A DNA stretch of 64,000 nt from Pipra filicauda. Lineage: Eukaryota > Chordata > Aves > Passeriformes > Pipridae. Positions 1 to 10,553 of the stretch are shown here, in pieces. The DNA lies in assembly GCF_003945595.2 (NCBI RefSeq), contig NW_024104620.1, positions 2,886,501 to 2,950,500 on the forward strand, in the 5' to 3' direction. Below the pieces are notes generated by a model. That model saw nothing but the letters and a program-made list of their open reading frames with translations. It had not been told where the DNA came from and searched no databases. Position numbers and translations under genes: made by a program. How positions within the stretch are numbered: the stretch's first letter is position 1; each line of letters starts with the position of its first letter.

Positions 1-1782
1 TATGTGTATGCATTTAAAATAGTACTCGTGCTTACATTAGGCAGTGATGCAGAGCAAGGTTCCCCTGGGGGCAGGTAAGGTGATTTCCAGCCCCTCCAAA
101 TAGCCCAAAAGCCACCCAAGCTAATGCCTGTCTCCACTGCTCCTTAGTGCCTGCAGTCATGTAAACATGGTATTTGTGTAACACTCTGAAAAATGCTGAC
201 AAATTTAGCATTTTCCGCACAGCTGTTCCTCCACGAAGGTTATTAAGTGTTACACAGCCACCATCAAAACATTTTTTTTTAATTAGTTTCTTCAGCACTG
301 TGTTTAATTACAAGCACTTAGCCACAGGGAATGTTTGTGCCTCATAACCTCTGTTTGAGGGAATACACGAGCTATGACAGGACATGGAAAGCTACACGTG
401 TGAAGCGTCAGGGAAGGCTAAAAGTTTTTCCACACTGCGAGTTTCTGTTGATGTTTTATATCACAGAGCAAGACCTGAAAAAACACCCCTGAAGAACTTC
501 TAATGTGAGGTGCCCAAGTTCTGTATGTAATTGATTTGCAGTGTATATTTGTCTCAGACTATTTTCAGGAAATCCTAGGCAAGAGCAAACCATAACATTC
601 CTATTTATTTCTTGGTAAAACTTGTATTAATGTTAAAGTGCAAAATTAATGTCTTTCATTTCATTAAACACTCTTTTGTCCCAGTACTGTGGGGTGGATG
701 ATGAGCCTTTAACTTGAGTGGTACAAAAAAACAAATAGTTCTTTGACAGCCTGTTGAGGCCTCAATGGAAAGTCAATATCAAAATCTGGCAGGTATTATC
801 TCAATAAAGGAGTCATGGATAATGTTCACTGTATAGTTCTAGCCATATAACAGAAAAGAATTTTTTTCCTTCCAAGGAAAAAAAAGTGGGAGAATCTATT
901 GTCTTTTAGATGATGTGAATGACTCTCCCTGCTCCAGTGTGGCTTTGAGATCTGTAAGAGACAGAACTGAGTGTATAGATACATGTTCCAATGATTGAGG
1001 TATATAATACTTTTCCCCTCTTATAGGAGGAAGAATGTAAAAATGACTTCTTATCTCTTATCCTTTTGCTAAGTGTTTCTCCCCTTGACTTTTGCAAGAC
1101 TCCTGAAAGCTTAAGAGCAGTGTTGCCCATAATTTGAGTCTATTTTTACCAAGGTATTATCTGTTTAATGGCAGGAGGTAAATATGCTTTTTAAAAAAAA
1201 AATCATAAAACCCGCACCGACTATTTCTCAGTTCGAAACTTCCCTTTTTAAGTGGTGGTTGTGTAGGAGATTTGGGAAATGTATAGCCTTTCTGAGAGAG
1301 CTCCTGGGCAACAGCCAGGTATAGCACTGATTATGCACGAGTCTGAAATACATTGGCTAAGCAAGTAAAGTGAGGGTTTTCTCATTTTGTTCATGGCTTA
1401 AGATCTGCAGCGTTGGGTTGGAGTCATTAGTCACAATTTAGTGAGCTCAGGTAAAAAAAGAAAAAGTGAATGTGGAAAGTGCTCACTCCAGGTTGTGTTT
1501 CCCAAAGCCAGCATTCAGGAGGCTGCATGTCTTGCATGGAGGTGGGAGGAGGAGGAGGAGGAGGAAAAGGGCTTAAACAAAGTGATTTCTCATGCCCAGA
1601 AGGCATTTTCACCTTCACTGACAGCCAGTAGGCAGAGTGACTCTGAAGTTGCAGAAACAAGTAATATTCTCACTAGTCTTATTTGTCTGTGAAAAAGTGT
1701 GAGGTCTCTGCTTCTCCAAAGCACCATGTCTGGAAGCTGTGTTGTGGTGGACGTGAAATCCATGTTCCTCTAGACAACAGGA
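1..1782. other. Unannotated unique sequence
   Basis: This stretch is ordinary AT-rich, non-repetitive DNA. I see no recognisable repeat family, RNA gene or coding exon in it, apart from a (GGA)7 run listed separately. An 88-codon open frame on the minus strand (32-298) has a fairly protein-like composition but matches no family I know, so I do not call it. Confidence 0.6.
1545..1565 (+). repeat. (GGA)7 trinucleotide microsatellite
   Basis: Seven uninterrupted GGA units can be read directly. The run lies about 220 bp before the T/G tract and creates poly-Glu or poly-Pro runs in shadow reading frames, which are not genes. Confidence 0.9.
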
Positions 1783-2796
1783 GTGTTTTGGTTTTTTTTT
1801 TTTTAGTTTTGGTCGTTTGTTTCTTTGTTGGTTTGGTTTGGTTTTTTTGTTGTTTTTTTTCGTTTTTTTTGGGGGGGTTTTTTGGTATTTTTTTTTGGTT
1901 TTGGTTGTTTTTTGTTTTGTTTTCTTCTCTGTTTTGTTTTTTGGTTTTTTGGAGGGTTTTTTTTGGTTTTGTTTTTGGTTCTTTTTCCTTTTTTTTGTTT
2001 TCTTTTGTTTTTCTTTTTTTTTTTTTTTGTTTTTTTTTTTTGGTTTTTTTTTTTTTGTTTTGTTTTTTTTTTTTGTTTTTCTTTTTTTTTTTTCATTTTG
2101 CTTTTTTTTCTTTTCGTTTTTTGGGTTTTTTTGGAGGTTTTTTGTTTGTTTCTTTTGGTTTTTTTTGGTTTTTTTTTGTTTTGATTTTGTTTTATTGTTT
2201 TGGTTTTTACTTTGTTTTTTGTTTTGGTTTTTGTTTTGGTTTTTTTGGTTTTTTTGCTTTGTTTTTGTCTTTTTTGTTTGGTTTTTTGGTTTGGTTTTGT
2301 CTTTTTTGGTTTGGTTTTTTTTTTGTCTTTTTTGGTTTGGTTTTTTTTTTGTCTTTTTGGTTTGGTTTTTTTTTTGTCTTTTTTTGGTTTGGTTTTTTTT
2401 TTTTTGTCTTTTTTGTTTGGTTTTTTTTTTTGTCTTTTTTTGGTTGGGTTTTTTTTTGTTTCTTTTTTTGGTTTGTTTTTTTTTTTGTCTTTTTTGGTTG
2501 GTTTGTGTTTGTTTTTTTTGTCTTTTGGTTGGTTTTTTTTTTGTCTTCTTTTGGTTTGGTTTTTTTTTCTTTTTGGTTTGTTTTTTTGGTTTGGTTTTTG
2601 GTTTGGTTTTTTTTTGGTTTGGTTTTTTGGTTTGGTTTTTTTTGGTTTGGTTTTTTGGTTTGGTTTTGTCTTTTTTTGTTTGTTTTTGTTTTTTTTTGGT
2701 TTTTTTTTGTTTTGGTTTTTTTTGTTTGTTTTGTTTTGCTTTTTTGTTTTGTTTCATTGTTTTGGGTTTTTTTGTTTTTTTTAAATTTTTTTTTTT
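1783..2796 (+). repeat. 1-kb T/G-only low-complexity tract
   Basis: The + strand is almost entirely T with G singlets, doublets and a few longer runs (a run of seven G near 1871-1877). C occurs only sparsely, mostly inside GTCTT or TTCTTT, and A is nearly absent: I see no A between about 2210 and 2753. The first half is irregular T-runs broken by G. The middle is an ordered 26-bp minisatellite (2267-2570). After that come units of the form GGTTTGGTTTTTT, then irregular T-rich sequence. Both flanks are normal mixed-composition DNA. Long open frames on both strands here (Phe/Trp/Leu/Gly-rich on +, Lys/Gln/Asn/Thr-rich on -) are composition artefacts, because T/G-only DNA rarely makes a stop codon. 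A simple-sequence expansion is most likely. A grown poly(A)-type retroposon tail read on the minus strand is an alternative. Run lengths may contain sequencing or assembly error. Confidence 0.95.
2267..2570 (+). repeat. 26-bp minisatellite inside the T/G tract
   Basis: The word GTCTT recurs at 2267, 2299, 2325, 2351, 2376, 2406, 2432, (variant at 2458), 2487, 2520 and 2543, so spacing is mostly 25-30 bp with a mode of 26. Each unit is GTCTTTTTTGGTTTGG followed by a run of about 8-13 T. Differences between copies are mainly T-run length and loss of one G doublet. That is what replication slippage on top of unit duplication would give. A later GTCTT at 2668 may be an outlying copy. Confidence 0.85.
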
Positions 2797-4534
2797 CAGT
2801 ATAAATAGTAGAGTTCAAGAGATTTTAACTTTCAGACTTTCATTTCAAGCCAAAGGGAAAATAAAAAACCCAGCAACCAGAGTCAAATGGATGCCTTTAG
2901 ATTTTTGGTGGCCTTTGGGAAAGATGTTTTAACAGCTCTCATTAAGTGCCTTGCTTGCACTTGCCCCTAAATTCCCCTGATAAAGCAGTTTGATTGCTCT
3001 TCTTCCTTCCAAGCTTAATAACAATGAACACCATCTCCAAGCACTTACCAAGCCATTAACCAAGTTCATTACACTTGGTTAAGCTGCATTTCAGTACCAC
3101 TCAAACTTGGTCTTCTGAGATGCTGACACTTCTTCAAGAGTACATTTATTCAGATGGAAAGTGTCCCTAGATGCAGCCATTTACCATTGTTGGCCATACT
3201 AGACCTTCTCAAGCCAAAATAGAAGCTCTGTTTGCCCCCTTTCAAGGAGGATGTTGCTCATTCTTAAAGACCTGTATACAAATAAACCTATTTTTCTCTC
3301 TTTCCTGCCATGTCCAGTGTGTGTCTCCCACTGCTGTCTCTTTCCTTCCTCTCTTCCTCTTAATGAAGAGACTTTTGGAATCTGTTTTCTTTTTAGCAGC
3401 TCATAGGTTGCATGTGGTTTTTTTTTTTAATTCCCTTACTTTGTGTTCCCTAGTGAAGAAAACACATTTCTGTGGTGTGTAGTAATTCTCAGAGGTTACT
3501 AACAATTACAGTTGCTTACTTGGCTTCCATTGAGATAATGATTTTAATCACAACTATTAAATACCTGTATTGTCAAAGCATTATCAGACTGAGCTATCTT
3601 GATTGATGTTGCTGGTCTCTGCTACCTGTAGTAAATGAATCACACTGAAGTTCTGGTTCTTAGGTTGCCTTACTATGTTGTTTATTCTCTCCTGTCTTCC
3701 AGAGTGGGAACATGCTTGTACGTATTCCTTTGTTATTTCGTGGTCCCATTGAAATCTGTCCATCGTGAACTTGACTGTTCTCTCTGCATTGGACAATATA
3801 AATTTCTGTTAAAAAACATTGATATTAAATATTTGCTACTGCTCTATGTGTAGTTTGCACACTGGGATAGTTGTTATATTTAGGTTTATTGAATGAGTAC
3901 CTGAGAGAAGCCCTTTTTCAACCTTATCCAATTTTCCAGATTATATCCATCAACATTTGTTCTTATTTTTCCTTCCCCCTGTTTTCTACTTTCTTACTAT
4001 CTCCTAAATTAGTTTAGTCTTTGAACTCCTCTAGAGAACTTTATGAATTGAGTGTGCAATATTGCCTCTGCTGGGTGATTACATGTGAGCAAACAAGCTC
4101 TCAGCAACAGGTATTGCCTTTTTCTGTTCTTAGATGGCAAGTTTTTTGCATTTCACTGGTGAAAGTGGCCGGGTGGGGTATAAGGTGGATGAAAACTGAA
4201 CTTTTGTTCAGCCATTAAGCAGGTTTTGCATCTGGCACCAAACTAAGTATTCTTGTGCATCTCTGATCCGGAGGGAAATTCCATATAGTCAGTGTTTGGT
4301 TGAACTGTGCTAATGGGTGCTGTCAGGGGAGTCTGACAGGCAGCAATAGCAGGTTTTTTTAAGGTAACTACAGGAGACGTGATGGAGAGGAGAGGTGTCT
4401 GAGTCAGCGTGGAAAATGGGAATTAGCTGAGCTAACAGGTCAGAGCAGAAATGTGGCCCACCCTAGTGCAGGCACAGAGACCTCAGCATTGGCCTTCAAT
4501 GCTGTGGGGAGCAGGACTCAACTCAGAAAAACTC

Positions 4535-4559
4535 ACAAAAAACAAACAAACAAACAAAC
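4535..4559 (+). repeat. (CAAA)n simple repeat
   Basis: About six CAAA units follow a short A-rich lead. This is one of several A/C-rich patches (T/G-rich on the other strand) in the window. Confidence 0.85.
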
Positions 4560-5414
4560 CTCCAACTGCAGTAAAAACCCATATAGTGATTAAAAAAATA
4601 GTGAGGAGGTTTTGTCGTGGGATCTTTGACAAAGTACAGATTGGACAGCCTGCATGTTTGAATATAGTTGTTTTATAATTCATATGAGGCTAACTTTAAC
4701 GAAAAGTATGAAATCTGTGTTTTAGAGTTCTTATTAAAATGTATTTGAAAGAGATTTTGACTTCTAATTTCCCCTGTTTCTTAAACCTCTAAAAAACCTC
4801 CCCAAACCATCAAACCTTCCAAGAAATATGCCAAAACAGTATTTCAGTGAAGCTGGAATTAATTTTTAATGAAACATTGACCTTTTATTTCAAATCAGAA
4901 CTTAGTTAGAACTTTCAATGACTAATCATTTTTCCTTGCTAAAGAGTCATTTAATACCCATCCTATTTCAGTTCTGCACCAAACTTTGCTGTGTAATCAA
5001 TTTTCTATTAGAGGCATCACCTGCCTAGCCCATTACCATGGATTAATAGTTTAGAACAAAGTTCAGCCTTAAACCACCAGGAATATTCGAAAAGTTGAAT
5101 TGAGAGTTGGCTGGAAAGCTGCATCCTGCTCTCTCCTGATGCACAGACTTTTAGGGTTCATCAGTCCAAGCAGAAGCACAAAAAGGCTAATTTTCAATCT
5201 GCTGCTACTGGGATTTGTTTCAGTAAACTGTTTCTCCTTTGATTCTCTGAGGAATCAAAAGATTCCTGCACCCTTCCAGCCTTCACCTTCTCCTGCTGTC
5301 CCCTGGAAAAGCCATTTGTGATTGTGTGAGGCAGTAAACACAACATAAGCCTTGTGTGCTCTGACACTCACAGCTGTGGGCAAGTGTGGCTTAACCTCCT
5401 CTGGAAGAGCCACA

Positions 5415-5451
5415 GGGCAGGGACAATTTGGGGTGAGTTGGGGCAGAGGGG
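5415..5451 (+). other. Predicted G-quadruplex motif
   Basis: Five runs of three or four G (5415-5417, 5420-5422, 5430-5433, 5440-5443, 5448-5451) are separated by loops of 2, 7, 6 and 4 nt. This fits the usual G3+N1-7 rule on the + strand. Whether it folds or matters in the cell is unknown. Confidence 0.6.
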
Positions 5452-6497
5452 AAAGGCAAGAATGTCTGAGGAAAAAGGGAAGGCGAATTAATACAGTGTT
5501 TAAAACACTTTGCTTTGTTTCTTCCTTCACCAAGGCTCACTTTCCTGCGTGGTATTTGTTCTACCTAGAGGTGTTGGCATTGTGTTGAATTCTGATGAGA
5601 AAGCTTGAAACTCCAGAACAGCTTTTCTTTTTTGGAAGATTTTTTTTTTTTTCCCAGTGGAAAAGAACACCTTTCTGTATTCAGCTTGCTGTGTCTAGTC
5701 ACCTGTGATAACACTTTTTACTGTAGCAAGTGAGTGCAGTGGGCTAATTGAGGATGAAATAAAAAGCCATTATGAATCAGCACTGCAGCTGCTGCGTCCA
5801 TTGGTGGCAAAAGCAACACAGGCTCATCAGAAGCATGTGCTCAGGTGTGTGGTGAGTCATGTGCAGTTTGTCCAATTCATCTGTGGTGTTAAAGTGCAAT
5901 AAATCCTGTACTGCTGGGGCTTTTAAATTTTCCAAGATGTAAAAATCAATTTTAAAGTGGGCAAGCAGCAGGTTGGACACTCCCCAGTGGCAATGAGCAT
6001 GTGCTGAGGGGTTGATTTGTGTATTTCGGAGAACAAGCAAAGGATTTCTGGGCACCCTTGTCCAGGCATCTCATGTGAATCTAAAGAATCCATTTTTTGA
6101 AAGGACAGAAATAGCCACCAGGCATCCTTATGGCAGCTGAGCAAAGAGCTCCCTGGGGTCAGTTGACTGACAGAAAACTCTCTGGTTCCTGCACAAGCAC
6201 CACCACCACGTATTATATCATCATCTACCTGTAAGAAAACATGCTTTGTGCAATGGGTTAACAGCAGAAGTTGATCTGTAAATGGCAGTGAAGTGTTGAA
6301 AACAAAGGAGTTTCTGTGTGTTAGGAATTTCTTAGAGGTTAGTTGTTACTCCACATTAGGAGTGGTACAGTGGGAAGCTTCACTGATGGGCAATAGGACA
6401 CTGGTACCAGATTGTCTTCAGCATTTTGAAAATTCTTATGCAGTTATGTACTACAGTTGTCTTTACAGGCAAACTGATCTGAAAATACTCAAATTGG

Positions 6498-6632
6498 AAA
6501 TTATTACTCTCCTTTTAGCAGTTAAAAAAATAAGGTACAGAGAAAAAACAACATGAACAGATCAGCCAGTGGTTAAGTAGCACAGGCAGAAAACAACTGA
6601 GATTTCTGTATGGCTAGTCCAGCTTTCCTTAA
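6498..6632 (-). mobile_element. MIR-type SINE remnant
   Basis: Read on the + strand, the order of words matches the reverse complement of the MIR consensus as I remember it: TTATTACTCTC, then a degraded 'TTTTA-CAG-T', then 'AGGTACAGAGA', then 'AGCCAGTGGTTAAGTAGCACAGGCAGA' in broken form, ending near 'AGTCCAGCTTTCCTT'. MIRs are ancient tRNA-derived SINEs present in amniotes, so strong decay is expected. There is no poly(A) or intact target duplication to set the ends, which are approximate. Confidence 0.6.
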
Positions 6633-8667
6633 GAAAGGCAAATTACAATTAATTATTACTTTGCTTCAATCTATGCTTGTTCCAGTCTGTGCAGTGGAAT
6701 TATGCAAGAGAGGACAGTGGTAGGAATTAGTGTATTACGTGCTTAAAGCCAGGTGGGGATCTGATGTTTTATAAGTTAATTTCTCATGTATGTGAACTGC
6801 AATGTAATCATAGATATCTGTAACAAATAACTTCAGTGTGTGTGTGTTCTCATCTCAGCTGTAAAGGACAAATTGCCAATCCCATTGAGTGCCCACACCT
6901 GTGCTTCAGCTGGTGTTTGACATCACTGGACTTTAAAGGTCTGTTTGAGTAGGATCAGAACCTGGCCTTGGTGAGAGATCTGTAGTTTTGGACGGGAGAA
7001 AGGCCACCACAAAAAGCTCTCAAGCACAGCTCTGAGTCTATGAAAAGCTACTAGTGAGAGCTATCTGCCTTCTGGGCAGGTGGAGGGGAGGAATAAGTAG
7101 CTGTTATCTGATTTTCTAATTTCCCGTTTTCCAAAGTATGATTCATTATGACTATTTATAATGGAAAGCAAGAAAACAAATGACAAATACCAAAATAGCC
7201 TGGAAACCTGCTGAACATCTCTGGTCCTTGAATAAATGAATGCCTACACAGCTTTTCTACAGGAGGATATCAGAGTACTGAGACAGATTCTCAGCCAAAT
7301 AAACAGACGGGGAGGGAGATGCAGAAAGGGCTGATTTGGAAATGGATTTTAAATATTAGCAGTTCTTAACTTTGACCATAAGAAGTATATCTGCATCATG
7401 ATGGCAGCAAAGGTGAGCGCGGCACATGGTACTGTAACACTGCTGGAGTGAGAGGAGGAGCAGATGCATCTCCATTAGAAATATAGATTTTCAAGATTTT
7501 CTTTTAGGTGTTAGACTTCTGTAGCTGCTCTTAGTTTGTAATTCAAGGCTATGCTCAGGAGGGAAGTATATTCATCTCTTTCTTAATGGGTTCGCACAGC
7601 TCCCCATGTGTTGGTGGGAATTATAAACGGACTTTGAAGGAAAAATATACCTTTTAATGCTGTATTGTAGTTTGAAGTCTCGGTGCACAGCGGGATCTCT
7701 GCATGTGGCTGTGTGTACAATGCCTGGGGGACATGGCTTTGAAACACTTTATTACTTGGACAAAAAGGAATGGTGACCTGTCTTGATGCTTTGTATTAGA
7801 GTTGCAATATTTGTGCAGAAGTGGGGGAGAACTCTGCTCCTGTCTTACATTAGAAGTCTGATCTCCATTAAAGTTGAACTATCCTGTAGTGACTGAATTG
7901 TTGGCGAAGGGAGTAACACTGATGACAAAACCAGAGCATTTTAGGTAATAACTTAATGGTTTTTCTGTGGAGTCGGAGGTTCAATGAGTTTGTAGAAAAT
8001 ACATCTTGCTAAAGTGTAACCTCTCAACCTGCCAATCTTTTTAAGACAAGAACATTCCTGCTAAATATCCTTATCATTCAGACAAACTTGGGAAGAATGA
8101 TCTTAAATCCACATCAAAAGAACTTGCAGAAAACATTTCAGAGAAGGAAAAAGAAGAACAAGCCTCTTTTCTCCCTTGCTGTTTTCTTTCCAGATGTCAT
8201 GTGCTTGTACCCACATTGGCTTGCTGAGATGTCTGCAGAGGGAAAAGCAATAGCCTAAATCTTATCCATTTTTCATTCTTTTTTGGTTGATTGTGCTGCT
8301 GCTTCACTCTTGGTCCTCAGGCTTAGAGCCAAAGCATGAGGAAGAGCTTTGGTGAGGAAGAACTCCTTTCACACTGTTCTTTGTGTCCCTCCCTCTGTAT
8401 GAATCTAATTTAGCTCAATATGCAAGACCTCAGCAACTCCTTATTTTGATGAATATGCAACTATCATATCAACAATTTAAATTTACTGTATTGTGCTTAG
8501 TTTATCTTCAGTTCTGCTGTCAAGGCATATATTCCTTGAATTAATATTCTTTTGAATCAAGCCATATTAAATATAAAACCACCTGTGAGCCCCTTGGAAG
8601 GGGGAAGAGTTGTACAGTTTGATTTTAACACTAGAGGTACAATAAAAACTTTCTTTAGATCATATCA
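6633..8667. other. Unannotated unique sequence
   Basis: No repeat family or gene recognised. A strong splice-donor-like AAG|GTGAGC at about 7407-7415 follows an in-frame ATGATGGCAGCAAAG, but nothing else supports an exon. Confidence 0.5.
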
Positions 8668-8942
8668 GGAGCTATATTGATAGGACAAGCAGCAATGGGT
8701 ACAAATTGAAAGAGGGGAAATTTAGGTTAGATATTCGGAAGAAATTCTTTCCTGTGGGGGTGCTGGGACACAGGAACAGGTTGCCCAGGGAGGTTGTGGA
8801 TGCCTCAACCCTGGCAGTGTTCGAGGACAGGTTGGATAAGGCCTTGAACAACCTGACTTAGTGGAAGGTGTCCCTGACCAAGGCAGGAGGTGATTTTTAA
8901 GGTCCATTCCAACCCCTTAACATTTTGTGATTCTACGATATC
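8668..8942 (+). mobile_element. CR1 LINE 3' end (5'-truncated)
   Basis: The segment follows the CR1 3' region in order: GATAGGACAAG, then AAATTGAAAGAGGGGAAATTTAG in split form, 'GGAAGAAATTCTTT', 'GGTTGCCCAGGGAGGTTGTGG', 'AGGTTGGATAAGGC', 'GTGGAAGGTGTCCCTG' and a final 'TTTTGTGATTCTACGATAT'. CR1 inserts are normally cut short at the 5' end and finish in short ATTCTATGA-like repeats, as here. Only the last part of the element is present, so it cannot move by itself. The minus-strand open frame at 8722-8907 is a shadow of it. Confidence 0.93.
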
Positions 8943-9988
8943 TAATATTGGGCCCTTTAGGGTTCATTGGTGAGTTTTATTTCCTTTTACAAAAGGGTCA
9001 ATCTCATAGAGGTTTTTTCCCCAAGAAAAGATAGTTGTAGAGCTTGTCTGCTGTGCTTTATTCTGTTACTATGACTGGTTGGTCCTTTGTGACTTCTTGT
9101 GACTTTCAAACTTGTTTAAGATTTTGAAGAGGCACCTTGAAGATGTATTTTGATTTTGTGAGGGAAAGCATGTTCCTTACCTGTTTCTACAGGGGGTGGT
9201 GAAGAAAATCTAACACAAAAGATAAAATATTTTCTGATTCCACAGGCTTGAGCAAAATGTGCTTTGAGTACCAAGAACAATACTGCTGTATTAGATGAGC
9301 ACACCCCCTACATAAAATTGCCTGCTTCTCACCTGGGCTACCTTGTCCTCATGATTGGTTGATTCAAGAAAAATATTCCTGTATGATAGTGTTGCACTGA
9401 TTTTTCAATGATGGTGGGGACTATAAGCTTCTTGCATTCCCAAAGTCTGAAACAGGGCTTGATCAAACTGCCTCAAAATGGCTTTCTCTGTTATGGCTAT
9501 TAATTCTATTTTTCCCCCCATTCAAATGTGTTATAAATACAACTGCATTGCAATTGCTTACATTGGGAGTGAATTGGAGCTGATGATAAATGCAGCATTC
9601 TCAGCAATTTGTAGTTAGCCTTGTCCCCCCTGGTGTGGAGGAGGAGGAGGCTGTGCAGTTGCTCAACCCCAGTGACTGTAACTAACGAGGAAGCCAAAGC
9701 CCCTTGTCTCAGCTGGTAAATCCTCATCTCCTTATATCTGTCTTCAGCACTGTCACAAGTGCTGGGCTCTGCTGCAGGATTCCTTTCAGAAGCAGGAGGT
9801 AACCTTAGGCTTGCTGAGCACAGTAACTCCATACAACATTTCATGGAAGACAACCTTTGCTGAAATGTCTCCAACTTAAAATAACTGTTCCCAGTCCTCT
9901 AGCAAAATGCTACTCTATTATTTGTTTACTACTTTGGGACCACACAAACAGCTGTATTTGTCAAAACATGCATCTCCTGCTAAAGAAC
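8943..9988. other. Unannotated unique sequence
   Basis: This is spacer between a CR1 end and the solo LTR. It includes a short GGA run near 9637-9649. No gene or further repeat seen. Confidence 0.55.
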
Positions 9989-10553
9989 TGTTGTGGTTTA
10001 AACCCCAGCTGGCAGCTGAGCCCTGCACAGCCCCTTGCTCACTCTCCCCACAGTGGGATGGGCAAAGAATTGGAAAAGTGAGAAACTTATGGGTTGAGTT
10101 AAAGAAAGTTTAACAGGTAAAGCAAAAGCTGTTCATGCAAGCAAAGCAAACCAAGGAATTCGTTCATCGCATCTCATGGACAGGCTGGTGTTCAGCCATT
10201 CCCAGGAAAGCAGGGCTCCATCACATGGAGTGGCAGCTTGGGAGGGCACTCACCATCACTCAGAATGTCCCCCAATTCCTTCTTCCCCTTAGTTTATATG
10301 CTGAGCATATCACCATATGCTATGGAATAACCCTTATTCAGTCAGGGTTTGCTGTACAAGCTGTGTCCCTTTCCAGCTTCTGGTGCACTTCCAGCCTCCT
10401 TGCTGGTGGAGTGAGGAGCAGAAAAGCCCATGACTCGGTGTAATCACTGCTCAGCAATAGCAGAAACATCCCTGGGTCACCCACACTCTTCCTAGCAGTC
10501 TTGTACCAGCTACTGTGAAGAAAATCAACTCTACCTCAGCCAAAACCAGCACA
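9989..10553 (-). mobile_element. Solo LTR of an avian ERVL-like endogenous retrovirus
   Basis: A block of about 565 bp starts TGTTGTGGTTTAAACCCCAG and ends CCAAAACCAGCACA, so it has the TG...CA ends of an LTR. I recognise the whole segment as a common avian LTR. Its sense direction is the minus strand: read that way it has a CATATAAA TATA box (10293-10301 on +). The poly(A)-signal region downstream has changed to GTTAAA (near 10110). The flanks AGAAC (9984-9988) and AGAAT (10554-10558) look like a 5-bp target duplication with one change, which suits an ERVL-type integrase. No internal gag, pol or env sequence lies on either side, so this is a solo LTR left by LTR-LTR recombination. The exact family name needs a Repbase or Dfam search. 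Confidence 0.9.
10293..10301 (-). promoter_or_regulatory. TATA box of the solo LTR promoter
   Basis: On the minus strand the sequence reads GCATATAAA, at the expected U3 position about 260 nt from the LTR 5' end. If still active, transcription would run toward lower coordinates. Activity is not shown by the sequence. Confidence 0.55.

Larger units (their letters stand above)
2797..6497. other. Unannotated unique sequence
   Basis: Mostly unique AT-rich DNA. It contains a short CAAA run, a G-quadruplex motif (both listed) and a small hairpin at 4320-4339 (CTGTCAG, 6-nt loop, CTGACAG). A frame at 5717-5849 bounded by weak AG and GT signals gives an ordinary-looking 40-residue peptide that I do not recognise, so it is not called. 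Confidence 0.55.

Noticed and set aside
1615..2932. Open frames of about 370-380 codons on both strands
   Set aside because: They lie in the T/G tract. The proteins are single-class repeats (Phe/Trp/Leu/Gly-rich or Lys/Gln/Asn/Thr-rich) that arise because this composition rarely makes stop codons.
4320..4339. 7-bp hairpin with 6-nt loop
   Set aside because: Hairpins this small are expected many times by chance in 64 kb.
5717..5849. Possible 44-codon exon between TAG and GTGAGTC
   Set aside because: The pyrimidine tract before the acceptor is weak, the peptide matches nothing I know, and nearby partner exons are not visible.
7364..7410. Short first-exon candidate ending ATGATGGCAGCAAAG|GTGAGC
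   Set aside because: The donor is strong, but there is no promoter, CpG island or downstream exon to support it.
10135..10443. 102-codon plus-strand frame
   Set aside because: It lies wholly inside the solo LTR, antisense to its direction, and is not a gene.
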